NCBI GenBank assembly: GCA_039583875.1
Contig: CM077153.1
Span: 111,286,568-111,350,567 of the forward strand
Source: Platanthera guangdongensis
Taxonomy: Eukaryota > Streptophyta > Magnoliopsida > Asparagales > Orchidaceae
Direction: 5' to 3'
DNA: 64,000 nucleotides
Shown: positions 21,979 to 32,198 of the stretch, in pieces
How positions within the stretch are numbered: position 1 is the first letter of the stretch
How the letters are laid out: every line of letters starts with the position of its first letter
Program-made: the position numbers and the translations under genes
Notes under the pieces: model-generated
The model's database searches: none
The model's input: only the letters and a program-made list of their open reading frames with translations
What the model was told of the DNA's origin: nothing

Positions 21979-22479
21979 GTGAAGAAACAACTTGAACTCC
22001 TCATAGCAATAAGAAAGTAAATCTTTAAAGTTGATCTGCTTGTGATGAGAAAAACTATTACAGAGCTCTGCTCCTTCAATCTTGAGTATATCTGAGTTGA
22101 ATGTAGTAGCGCTGAAGAAGAACATCAACTATATTAAGTGCTTGGCTAACTAACCCTTGTACGAAGTTAGGGTTTGAGTTCTTGCTGAAGTCTTTTTAGA
22201 GTTTTCGATTTCAAGCACTTTATCTAGGGAAAAGAATGAACTCTCTCGAATCTGGTTTTAATTTCTCTATTTTTACTTTTATATTCCTCAGTGCAACAGC
22301 TCTTTGATCTGTTTGTGAAAGTAGTATGGGCAGCTGTAAAGTTGCTTTACCATTAACTGCACTAAAAAAACATGCAGCGCCATTTATCCTTTAGCACGCA
22401 CAACCCATTTCATTTGAATTTAGAATGACATCAGCATGACTCAGTCAATTTGGACTTAGCAAATTTCACCATACAGTCT
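21979..22479. other. Unassigned AT-rich sequence
   Basis: About 500 bp flanking the Tat-1 LTR. No open frame, LTR end or repeat that I can recognise. Confidence 0.4.
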
Positions 22480-23430
22480 GCATTGGTGTTGAGTGAAGTC
22501 TTGTGACTCAACGCATAGAGGCATTGAGTGTTGCCATGAGACTAAATTCATCTGAACTTTGAGTGTTACTACTGAAGCATTGAGTGGTAAGTCTTCACTC
22601 AATGCAAAAACACTTAGCAGAATAACTGTATAACTTCTGAGGCGTTGATTCACCCTTCATAACTCAATGATGTTGCCTTCAATAACTTAACTAATAAGGT
22701 GTTGAGTGAACCTTCATCACTCAACGCATTTTTTGGGGTCCATTGATCACAATGTCCCAGATTTGAAGAAGGTCTATAATACAATGGTATACATAGTATT
22801 GTATATGATGCATGCTTTATGTTCTATCTATGTAGGTTGCTCTTTGTTCTATGTTCAAACACGTTGTCTAAGCACAATTGACAGGTGCACACAAGACATA
22901 ATGTTGATAGGGTAGAAATCTGTCTAAGTTCAGAAGTGTTGAATGCAGAAAGTTCAATCAACTCCAAGAAGCCAAAAGCGTTGAGTAAATCTCAAACAGT
23001 CAAAGCCAGAAAAAAATGACAAGAATTTTGGCTAAGTCCAGAAGCATTGTGTGAAGGCAGTTCACTCAACGCCCTGAAGGGTAAGTGTTGACAGAACACA
23101 TTTTAGTCAGAGACGCAGTGCTGTTTGACTTGGAAATCTATCTAAGGACAGAAGTGTTGAATGAAGACAACTCACGCAATGCCTATTCAACAGAAAATCT
23201 ATCTATGGACAGAAGCGTTGAGTGATGGAAGTTCACTCAATGCCTATTCCATAAAACAGGTAAAGGCACAAAACGTTGAGTGAAGACAACTCACTCAATG
23301 ACTTAATACAGAGAAAATTGACTAAGTCCAGATGCATTTAGTGATGAAGGCTCACTCAATGCCCAATTAGTTAGAGTGCAATTTTTGATAATCGTTGAGT
23401 GATGAATGATCACTCAATGCCTGTTAGTGG
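22480..23430. repeat. TTGAGTGA/TCACTCAA hairpin array with unique centre
   Basis: About twelve units, each roughly GCGTTGAGTGA, 6-8 bases, TCACTCAATGCC. Four lie before 22735 and eight after 22925, about 60 bp apart in the second block. Between them (22735-22925) is a non-repetitive stretch containing CAGATTTGAAGAAG and CAATGGTATACAT. That stretch resembles 62530-62670, which sits beside the GTGTCGACAC array, so both are probably members of one repeat family carrying different palindromes. Confidence 0.7.
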
Positions 23431-23439
23431 AGAATTATG

Positions 23440-25762
23440 CCTGGATGGTCCTGCTGCCCAGGCTCTCACTAGCTGGGCAGGGCCGGTGGTACCTCTCGTG
23501 GGGGTCAAGTCGCTTTTGCTCCAAGACAAACCTGCTATCCAGGCTCTCACAAGCTAGGCAGGGCCGGTGGTACCTCTCATTGAGGCCAAGTCCCTTTTGC
23601 TCCGAGAAGGTCCCACTGTCTAGGCTCTCACTAGCTGTGTAGGGCCGGTGGTACCTCTCGTGGAGGCCAAGTCAATTTTGCTTCGAGATGGTCCCGCTGT
23701 CCAGGCTCTCACTAGCTGGGCAGGGCTGGTGGTACCTCTCGTGGAGGCCAAGTCCCTTTTGCTCTGAGACAGACCCGCTTCCCAGGCTCCCACTAGCTGA
23801 GCGGGGCCGGTGGTACCTCTCGTGGAGGCCACATCCCTTTTGTCCGAGATGGTCGCGCTGTCCATGCTCCCACTAGCTGGGCAGGGCCGGTGGTACCTCT
23901 CATGGAGGCCAAGTCCCTTTTGCTCCGAGATGGTCCCACTGCTCAGGCTCTCACTAACTGGGCAGGGCCGGTGGTACCTCTCGTGGAGGCCAAGTCCCCT
24001 TTGTTCCGAGATGGTCCTGCTGCCCAAGCTCTCACTTGCTTGGCAAGGTCGGTGGTACCTCTCGTGCAGGCCAACTCCCTTTTGCTCCGAGATGGTCCCG
24101 CTGTCTAGGCTCTCACTAGCTGGGCAAGGCCGGCGGTACATCTCGTGGAGGTCAAGTCCCTTTTGCTCCGAGATGGTCCCGCTGCCCAGGCTCTCACTAG
24201 CTGGGCAGGTCCGGTGGTACCTCTCGTGCAGGCCAAGTCCCCTTTGCTCCGAGATGGTCCCGCTGTTCAGGCTCTCACTAGATGGTAGGGCCGATGGTAC
24301 CTCTTGTGGAGGCCGAGTTAATTTTGCTCCGAGATAGTCCTGTTGTCCATGCTCTCACTAGTTGGGCAGGGCCGGTGGTACCTCTCGTGGAGGCCAAGTC
24401 CCTTTTGCTCCGAGACGGTCCCGCTGCCCAGGCTCTCACTTGCTGGGCAGGGCCGGTGGTACCTCTCATGGAGGCCAAGTCCATCTTGCTCCTTGATGGT
24501 CCCGCTGTACATGCTCTAACTACCTGGGTATGGATGGTGGTACCTTTCGTGGAGGCCAAGTCCTTTTTTCTCCGAGATGGTCCCGCTTCCCAGGATCTCA
24601 CTATCTGGGCAGGGTCGGTGGTACCTCTCATGGAGGCCAAGTCCATTTTGCTCTGAAATGGTCCCGCTGCCCAAGCTCTCACTAGTTGGGCAGGGTCGGT
24701 GGTACCTCTCGTGGAGGCCAAGTCCCTTTTACTCCTAGATGGTCCCGCTGCCCAGGCTCTCACTAGCTGGGCAGGGCCGATTGTACCTCTCGTGGAGGTC
24801 AAGTCCCTTTTTGCTCCGAGATGGTCCCGCTGCCTAGGCTCTCACTAGCTGGGAAGGGCCGTTGGTACCTCTCGTGGAGGCCAAGTCCCTTTTGCTCCGA
24901 GATGGTCCCGCTGCCCAGGCTCTCATTAGTTGGGCAGGGTCGGTGGTACTTCTTGTGGAGTCGAAGTCCCTTTTGCTCCGAGACGGTCTCGCTGTCCAGG
25001 CTCTCTCTAGCTGGACATGGCCAGTGGTACCTCTCATGGAGGCCAAGTCCCTTTTGCTCCGATATGGTCCCACTGCCCAGTCTCTCACTAGTTGGGCAGT
25101 GCCGGTGGTACCTCTAATGGAGGACAAGTCCCTTTTGCTCCGATTCAGTCCCGCTGTTCAGGCTTTCACTAGCTGGGCAGGGCCGGTGGTACCTCTCGTG
25201 GACGCCAACTCCCTTTTGCTCTGAGATGGTCCAGTTGCCCATGATCTCACTAGCTGGGAAGGGCTGGTGGGACCTCTCGTGGATGCCAAGTCCCTTTTGC
25301 TCTGAGATGGTTCCGCTGTCTAGGCTCTCACTAGCTAGGTAGGGCCGGTGGTACCTCTCGTGGAGGCCAAGTCCCTTTTGCTTCGAGATGGTCTCGCTCT
25401 CCAAGCTCCCACTAGCTGGGCAGGGTCGGTGGTACCTCTCGTGGATGCCAAGTCCCTTTTGCTCTGAGACGGTCCCGCTGTCCAGGCTCTCCTAGCTGGG
25501 CAGGGCCGGTGGTAACTCTCTGGGATGCCAAATACCTTTTACTCCAAGACGGTCCCGCTGTCCAGGCTCCCACTAGCTGGGCAGGGCCGGTGGTACCCCT
25601 CAGGGAGGCCAAGTATTTCTTAACCCGAGGTCGTCTCGTCATTCAGGCTCCCATTAGCTGGCTTGACAGGTTGACCCATCAGGGAGGCCAAGTGTTTTTT
25701 ACCCCAGGGCCGTCTCGTCACCCAGGCTCCCACTAGCTGGCTAGACAGGTTGACTCCTCTGA
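23440..25762. repeat. 81-bp tandem repeat array, about 29 units
   Basis: Twenty-nine units share GGTGGTACCTCTCGTGGAGG and CAAGTCCCTTTTGCTCCGAG. Spacing is exactly 81 bp over much of the array (for example 24859, 24940, 25021, 25102, 25183). The last two units (from about 25640) are strongly diverged. Each unit contains CTGCCCAG, 11 bases, CTGGGCAG, a perfect 8-bp hairpin in the consensus. Because 81 is a multiple of 3, several frames stay open for 60-175 codons; these are not genes. Satellite-like arrays near LTR ends are known in plant gypsy elements. Confidence 0.92.
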
Positions 25763-25862
25763 GAGGTGGCCATGTATTTTCGGCTGTAAGAAGGCCACTC
25801 AGCGAATACGTTGGGTTGGATGTTTCTTTCTGAGCTTGTGCAACCTCGAAAAGTGCGTGGAT
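25763..25862. other. Spacer between the 81-bp array and the LTR
   Basis: 100 bp of unique sequence with no coding potential; it may be target DNA or the 3' untranslated end of an element. Confidence 0.4.
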
Positions 25863-26924
25863 TGTGTACAACCCCGTATTCGAAGAGTAGGGTCCCATCA
25901 GCAGGTGCAAGACCAGCTTTGTATTTTTAAGCTTTTGGAGTGGTTTTGCACTCTCCGTGGACAATTTAGGCCCAGCCCTTGTAATATACTAATAGGGGGA
26001 GGAAAAATCCACCTCCCCCACCCCTCTATTTTTTAGGGGGGCGGGTGCGGCAAGTTGGCCGACACCCGCCACAGCTTGCTAAGTGCAAAGTAGGGGCAGC
26101 GACACCGGCCGGCGGCCTGGTCTCGCCCAGGCGGCCTGCATGGCGGACAAACCAGCCGGCGGCCTGGTCTCGCAAAGCTGGCCTGCCTGGCGTGGGAGAC
26201 TGGCCGGCGGCCTGGTGTCGCCCATGCGGCCTGCCTGGCGGGCGAGACAGGACGGCGGCCTGGTCTCGCCCAGGCGGCCTGCCTGGCGGGCGAGACTGGT
26301 CAGCGGCCTGGGTGGGCGGCTTGGTCTCGCCCACGCAGCCTGCCTGGCGGGCGAGATCGGTCGGCGGCCTGGTCTGGCCCAGGCGGCCTGCCTGGAGGGT
26401 GAGACCGGCCAGCGTCCTGGTCTCGCCCCCCCCCCCCCCCCAGCTTTTGGCTCACCTGCGGGGATTACCCGTTCGCCTCGAGTGTCCGGGGGGGGGGGGG
26501 GGGGGGTAGGGGCATGCTTTTACCATTATATCACCAAGGGTGGAATTACCTCTTTACCCCCCGATGTGGATGTTTTCTATTGGCCCAAGGCCTATTTATC
26601 GTCGGAATATTTCTGACCTTTTGGTCTATAGGATTGAGAAAACTATAAATAGACCCTTGAGGGTGCCTTCGAGGGCATTGCTTCTCAGCCACTTAAATCA
26701 CTCTTCTTTCTTCCTCCAAGGCACCTAGCTCAAGCATTAGCTAGCGAGGGGGCGACCTCAAAGGTCTTTCAGGTGTGAGGTGGGACCTCCACGCTAGAGT
26801 CGAGGGTCTGTTCCTAGCTTCTTGATCCTTTGGCCTGTGACGTTCTCCTGAATGTAGTAGGTGTGAGGTCACCCCTTTCTTGGCACCACGAACTCCACGA
26901 GAGACCAAATTTTTGGTTTAAACA
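25863..26924 (+). repeat. LTR of the Tat-3 LTR family, lone
   Basis: 1062 bp from TGTGTACAACCCCG to GGTTTAAACA, matching the ends of the Tat-3 LTR at 14469. TATAAATA is at 26644-26651 and the flank ACAGTGGCGCGG resembles the position of a primer site. No gag or pol follows, and flanking 5-mers do not match, so it is a truncated 5' end or a decayed solo LTR. The extra length is mainly a GC-rich repeat at 26090-26440. Confidence 0.7.
26090..26440. repeat. GC-rich GGTCTCGCCC/GGGCGAGACC array inside the LTR
   Basis: About seven units near 60 bp long containing GGCGGCCTGGTCTCGCCCA, GGCGGCCTGCCTGGCGGGCG and AGACCGGCC. GGTCTCGCCC and GGGCGAGACC form 10-bp hairpin arms within a unit. It is followed by a C homopolymer (about 26427-26442) and a G homopolymer (about 26490-26507), where read errors are likely. 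Confidence 0.8.
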
Positions 26925-27560
26925 ACAGTGGCGCGGGCATCTCCACTACTAGGCGGGCATACACACTACCAAGCCTAGGCATGTGTATGCCTTAATGCTA
27001 AGAACATAACAGCGCTCCCCCTGCGTACTATGTCTCGGAAGGGATCTTGGGTAAATGTGCACCAGGAGCCCAGCCCAATTGACCTATAACTAGAACGAAA
27101 GGAGTCTTTAGGAGTGAACACCAAAAAACTAAGCCCAACTATCCACTGGAAATGAAGGACCCTTTGGGTGTGAGCACTTAAGGACTAAGCCCAACAACCT
27201 AAGGTCTAACTATCAGCTCCTATCAGCGTGATGGTTGGCGAGCTAGCAAACTTTCCACCTTAATCCTCAATGCAGGATCATATATTGTGTGTCAAAAACA
27301 CATCCACACCCATACAAATCCCACGTACCATGCCCTCATGCATTAAAGGTCTCCAAAGCATGAAAGGGTCCACTTTTAACATAGAGTGACAGAACATCTT
27401 AATTACTACACCAGTCCCTCACTGCGACCCGTAGGGAGTTATCATAACTCTAAGCAGTGGGCTACACCAGTCAACCATTCAATACCCGAGATCAAGGCTC
27501 AGCTCATCATATGGCTATGGGTGTCTACATCGTCCAATCCTTTCTAGGACTTATCATATA
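26925..27560. other. Non-coding stretch between two LTRs
   Basis: About 640 bp without any recognisable domain. Phrases such as CATCATATGGCTATGGGTG resemble the Tekay LTR wording, but I cannot place it. Confidence 0.4.
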
Positions 27561-28383
27561 TGTTAACCCAAAAGTCCGCAACACGTACAAGGTTCCAAGA
27601 TCACATCAGCGACGGGCTCAATTTTGCAGTCCGCCCAGATCATCAAGCATCACGGGAGGACTCCATTCTCCATTCTGCCAAGATCGGCAAAGTATCGAAA
27701 TATTTTGCAAGTCCTGGCTCTCCTTCGGCGGACTCGTTTCTGCAGTCCGCCCAGCTCAACCTCAGGAGATCAGCTCTGGATCGCGTTGCTCTTCAGGAGG
27801 ACTGAAAGCTTAGTCCGCCCAGGCCGCGACCCTACGGCAAGATCGCGCTTTGCAACAGCATGAGGAAACATCAGCCCACTAGCCCAGTCTGCCCCTCTTA
27901 CGAGGACTGGCGTGTCTTTTCTTTTTTGCTTCCAGTCACCGCTGCCCGGTTCTCATGTACCCCAGGCAGCCGGTTATTTTACCCCTACCCATTTGGGCAG
28001 GCCCCCTAACCTATAAATACGGGGAAGCGGTGCACCCAAAGCATGCTGACTCGTGCCCTGGTGCCTACCTCTTAAAGGCTGCGGACTCGAATCTCAAGCT
28101 TTACGGTCTCCAGCTTGCTCTGCTCTTGCACTTTTCCTTCAGTCAACTTGTAATCAACCCTGTAATCAAACTCATTTGCAATCAAAGTAAAGCCCGTCTC
28201 AAGAGAGACATTCAGGCCGCGACGGACGAAGTTTGGTGTTGTCGTTGCTCACGGCCCTGCTGTTCTTTTTCTCTCATCCGCTCAGTAGATTGGTACTTGC
28301 AGTTGTCTTCTATCCTTCCATCCCCGATGCTCGAACCGTTAGTAGGTGGTGCCCAACTCCCCTTCTCTTTTCGTGCATCAATA
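27561..28383 (+). repeat. 5' LTR of Tat-4
   Basis: 823 bp from TGTTAACCCAAAAGTCCG to GTGCATCAATA; the terminal CA has mutated to TA. TATAAATA is at 28012-28019. AGTCCGCC and GCGGACT words recur. Most similar to the Tat-1 LTR. Confidence 0.85.
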
Positions 28384-28386
28384 GTT

Positions 28387-28405
28387 AACACACGACCTTC
28401 AGATC
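28387..28405 (+). promoter_or_regulatory. Putative primer-binding site (Tat-4)
   Basis: AACACACGACCTTCAGATC lies 3 bp after the LTR. It is the same site as in Tat-1, Tat-2 and Tat-5, complementary with three mismatches to the inner part of tRNA-Trp. Confidence 0.5.
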
Positions 28406-28434
28406 AAGTAGTTTTTTGAAATCAGTGGAAAAAA

Positions 28435-29099
28435 TGCCAGACCGCTGAGCCCGCCATTCAGACTGCTCCAATTCGCCAGAGGACTCACTGTGGGAAGCAA
28501 TCGAACAGTCTCGCTGGGAGGCTGAGCGATCTCGCAGGGAGACCGACCAGCTCCTTGATACCATTTGTCAGGCTTTGCTAGCGCTGCCTCAATAGCTTGA
28601 GCACTAGGCCACAACAGATCTTGCAGACATGCTAGTCTGCCAGATGCCAGTCCGACCGACTCCAGTCTGCCAGACTCCTGTCCGCCAGACTCCAGTCTGC
28701 TGGACACCAGCTCGTCGAACTCTTCGGCCATCTCCTACAGTCACTCCAACTCCTCAACCTCGCCGACCAGCTCAGCCCGTAGCTCCTCTATGGCCTCAAG
28801 GTTACCAGTTCGACCCTCTAATGGATTTCTTCAGGGAGGCGACCAGGGGCACTACTTCCCACCAGCTTGATTTCGCAGACTGCCAGTCCGTTGAGGCCGC
28901 GAACCCTCTTTCTCCAGTCCGCCTCTCCTACCCTGCTGAGTTTGAAACTCCCTCTCCCTTCGTTGATCGAATCTGATGGGAGTCAGCACCCAACAACTTC
29001 AGAGAGCCTCTCCTTCCTCTCTATTCAGGGGAGACTGATCATGTTGCCCATCTGCAGGCATTCGAGGGGGCTGTTGCATTGATATGCATCTCCGTTGCC
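28435..29099 (+). pseudogene. gag: gag N-terminal part (Tat-4)
   Basis: MPDR, a TGA, then SPEDSLWEAIEQSRWEAERS, a Pro/Val repeat (VRPTPVCQTPVRQTPVCWTP), MDFFREATRGTTSHQLDF, SPFVDRI with TGA, then a shift to WESAPNNFREPLLPLYSGE, TDHVAHLQAFEGAVAL. The Athila LTR starts immediately after GTTGCC at 29099. It continues at 57701. Confidence 0.8.
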
Positions 29100-30745
29100 T
29101 GATGAGTACAATTATGATAGACTTTTTAATATCATAATTATAATCATGTCCACTATTTTCTTCCTCCCTATGCAGTAATTTCGTGAGAATAATTATGAAT
29201 TTGCTTTATCATAAGTAGAAGAGCACAGTTAGGAGTTTTTAATATTTCATGTATTAAGTTGTCTATTTATTCCTTTATTTTTCTAATGTAAGTATTGCTA
29301 AGCAGTGGAGCTAGAAGTCTTGCAGCAAACAGAGGAGTTCACAGATTCGACATGGCTGTGGACAGGACAAGCATGAAGCACACACGGGTAGGCACACGTC
29401 CGTGTTCCCTACCCGTGTCCTAACCGAGATGGAACAGAAGAAAACCGGGATGGAATAGAAGAAATGGAAGGAAAAATACAGAGCACCACACGGGTGGGAA
29501 CATGCCCATGTTCCTACCCGTGTCCTTTTCAGTATAAATCCAACTTCGGCTGCCAACAAGCCCATGTGCGAAGAACACGATGAACAACACGGCATTGTCC
29601 GTTCCCGTGTCATCTGACACGGCCCACTACCAGACATGCTGTTCGTGTGGAACCCACTTGAACCGTCAACACGGCCTGTGACACGGCCGTGTTAGAACCC
29701 GTGTCCGACCCTATTTGCTAGGAGACTATAAAAAAACCTGTAGAAAAATTAGAATGGACTTTTGGATTATTTTCATTGGGAGAACTTCTGGAGCATGAAA
29801 GTGGAGCATCCAAGTGAAGGAGGATTTGAAGGAGATTTTTTTCTGCGTTTAAACCTTCATGTATCTCTCTTAATCGTTCCTTTTTCTTGGTGATCTAACT
29901 TTATTTATCTTTTATTTCGCATGAAACTTTAACTTGAACAATTTGGTAATCATGTATCGTATTGTTTTCATCAAATATGTGGTATTTTATTCGTATGTAG
30001 ATCTTCAAACAAAGAGAATTATCCTAGTTATGAATTTATTATTTGCTTTACTTGAATCCCAACTTTTTAGATTGAGAAATTGGAAAGTTGTGATGATTTT
30101 CATATGTTTATATTTAGGTGTTATTTCTCTTTACATTTCAATTTACATGATCGAGAGATATGTCGATTGGATAATTATAATACGGATAAATGGATTCATG
30201 GTATTTTAGAGATAGGATTTCATGAATTTATGTATTAGATAGGGTACTTTACTTTAATGCAAATTTGAGTGTTGTAAATTGTTCGAGAGAAAATTTACTA
30301 ACTTAGGTTTAGATTTTGAATTACTCGAGAGAGAATTTGATAAATGTTTAACCCTTACAATACACGAATTTGATAATCTTATTATTACCTGATTACATAG
30401 AATTGAATTAATGAGTGGTTATATTCATGTGAATGCTCTTAGATTTTAGGCTTTTTATCATCTTTAATCTTCCAGTGTTTATTTATCCAAGTAGTCATAG
30501 TTTGTTTAATTTAGGTTAAAAATCAGTTTTAATTATAGGTAGGATAATAGAGTGAGGGTGAGTATGAGTATTTGAAAGGACCCTGTAGAATACGACACGA
30601 GATGTAGATTTCTCCTATACTATGATAGATAGGTGTACTTGCCTTAAAGTTAAATCAATCTAGCTTATGCCGCATATACATAGTTTATACTAGAGTGTAA
30701 AATGAATCCGCATCAAGTTATTACTTGTTACAAAAGTAATCACCA
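29100..30745 (+). repeat. 5' LTR of Athila
   Basis: 1646 bp from TGATGAGTAC to AATCACCA. The inner part from about 29763 matches 56733-57695. Two strong inverted repeats are at 29382-29419 (ACACGGGTAGG arms around ACACG-TC-CGTGT) and 29488-29523 (a 36-bp near-perfect palindrome), with half sites to 29710. The rest is AT-rich. Confidence 0.85.
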
Positions 30746-30751
30746 AGTTTT

Positions 30752-30769
30752 TTGCACCGTTGCCGGGGA
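30752..30769 (+). promoter_or_regulatory. tRNA-Asp-type primer-binding site (Athila)
   Basis: TTGCACCGTTGCCGGGGA matches 16 of 18 bases of the standard Athila site TGGCGCCGTTGCCGGGGA, complementary to the 3' end of tRNA-Asp. It starts 7 bp past the LTR. Confidence 0.8.
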
Positions 30770-30895
30770 TCGTTTTCAATATTTTGAAAGCCTGAACTTT
30801 ATTAAACTACCAATTTTTGTTTATTAACATATTACTGTAAATTAGTATATGGAATAATTATATCGCTTAATCTCTGTTTTGTAGTCTGTTAGTCT

Positions 30896-31368
30896 ATGAC
30901 CAGGGGAAGAAATTCTTGGCTAGCACCATTTCACCCTGACCTAGAGCGAATTATTCATAACACTAACTAAAGGGACGTGGGAATTAATTTCACTGATAGC
31001 TCAGACGGACTTTCAGAAGAGGAAACATTGTCTGACTTTGCTAGACCAAGGAGAACATCATCGAGAAAATTTAGATACCATGGCAAACCAGAACGAGCAA
31101 ACCATGTCTGACTTTGCTAGACCTAATCTCCAAGGAACTGGGTCAGGTATCGTTAGATCGCCAATTATTACCAATAATTTCAAATTGAAGCCTAGTGTTA
31201 TACAGATGGATCAACAGTATGTCCAATATGATGACCTGCAAGATGAAGATCCTAACACACACTTAGCCGGATTCTTGGAGATATGTGACACATTCAAGAT
31301 CAATGGCGTTTCCAATGATGGCATTCGATTGAGATTGTTCCCGTTTTCACTAAGGCATAGGGCGAAGC
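30896..31368 (+). pseudogene. gag: gag N-terminal part (Athila)
   Basis: Begins MTRGRNSWLAPFHPDLERII, with a TAA soon after and a frame change. The core FKLKPSVIQMDQQYVQYDD, EDPNTHLAGFLEICDTFKI, GIRLRLFPFSLRHRAK is typical Athila gag. It is cut by Tat-2 at 31369 and resumes at 44315. Confidence 0.85.
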
Positions 31369-32062
31369 TGTTGATGCAGAAAATGCGCCCTCAAATTAAA
31401 GTAAAAAGGGAAAAAGAGAGAAAGAAATTGCAAGCAACCGTTTACTAATGGACCAATGAAAAAATGGTGATCAAGATAGATGCGAGACCACAAAGTCCGA
31501 GATCTGAGTCCGTAGCTTTCAGTAAATGGGTTTCTGAGCTCGAGTCATCGTGCTTTGGGTGCACCACCTCCCCCCTATTTATAGGATGGGGGCCTGCCCA
31601 AACGGGCAGGGCTAAAATAACTGGCTGCCCGGGGTACAGGAGAACCGGGCAAGGTGACGGGAAGCAAAAAAGAAAGAACACGCCAGTCCGCGCAAAAGGG
31701 GCAGACTGGCCTCGCGGGCTGGAGCTTCCATCTGCTGTTGCTAGGCGGGATCCTGTTGGATGACGGCGGCCTGAGCGGACTGGACACTGCGTCCGCCGAA
31801 GTGGAATCAATCCAGAGATCCAAAGTTATGGCGAACTGGGTGGACGGAGCATTGAGTCCGCCGCTGGGGGATCAACCTTGGGATGGTTAAATGCTGCTGC
31901 ACTGCCGAGCTTGGCGGACTGCCAAACCGAGTCCGCCTATGACAATCCAGGGACCTTGGAACTATGCCGAGTCGCCGGGCCATATGGATTGCTAAATTGA
32001 GTCCGCGGATAATGAAACAGGACCTTGACATCTTGTAGGTGTTGTGGACTGAGGGGTTAACA
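31369..32062 (-). repeat. 3' LTR of Tat-2
   Basis: 694 bp, plus strand TGTTGATGCAGAAAATGCGC to GAGGGGTTAACA. Contains GGCGGACT, 9 bases, AGTCCGCC (about 31912-31937) and other GCGGAC/GTCCGC pairs. Mate of 43622-44314. The adjacent element-sense bases are not an obvious polypurine tract. Confidence 0.93.
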
Positions 32063-32151
32063 TAATCTCGACACATTTTTAAGTTTCCAGAAAACTTCAA
32101 AAATGTTTTCTTAACCGCCGAGTCCGCGAGCCTCATTAATGCTGTCAGCGC

Positions 32152-32159
32152 TATAAATA
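32152..32159 (+). promoter_or_regulatory. TATA box of antisense gene A (Tat-2)
   Basis: TATAAATA 90 bp inside the 3' LTR edge and 40 bp before the first ATG (32199). It points away from the LTR, antisense to pol. Confidence 0.55.
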
Positions 32160-32198
32160 TTGCTGGAGGGCCTGGAACTGTTAAAATTTCTGATCGAC

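Noticed and set aside
23620..25642. Several open frames of 60-175 codons on both strands
   Set aside because: Produced by the 81-bp array, whose period is a multiple of three; the peptide is just the repeated unit.
22480..25762. CRISPR-like regular repeats
   Set aside because: Units are contiguous or have repeat-like spacers with internal dyads; there are no unique spacers or cas genes, and the context is plant retroelements.
26427..26507. C and G homopolymers as a G-quadruplex element
   Set aside because: Homopolymer lengths in assemblies are unreliable and nothing else supports a function.
26083..26616. 177-codon frame with RRPGLAQAACLAG repeats
   Set aside because: Translation of the GC-rich array within an LTR.
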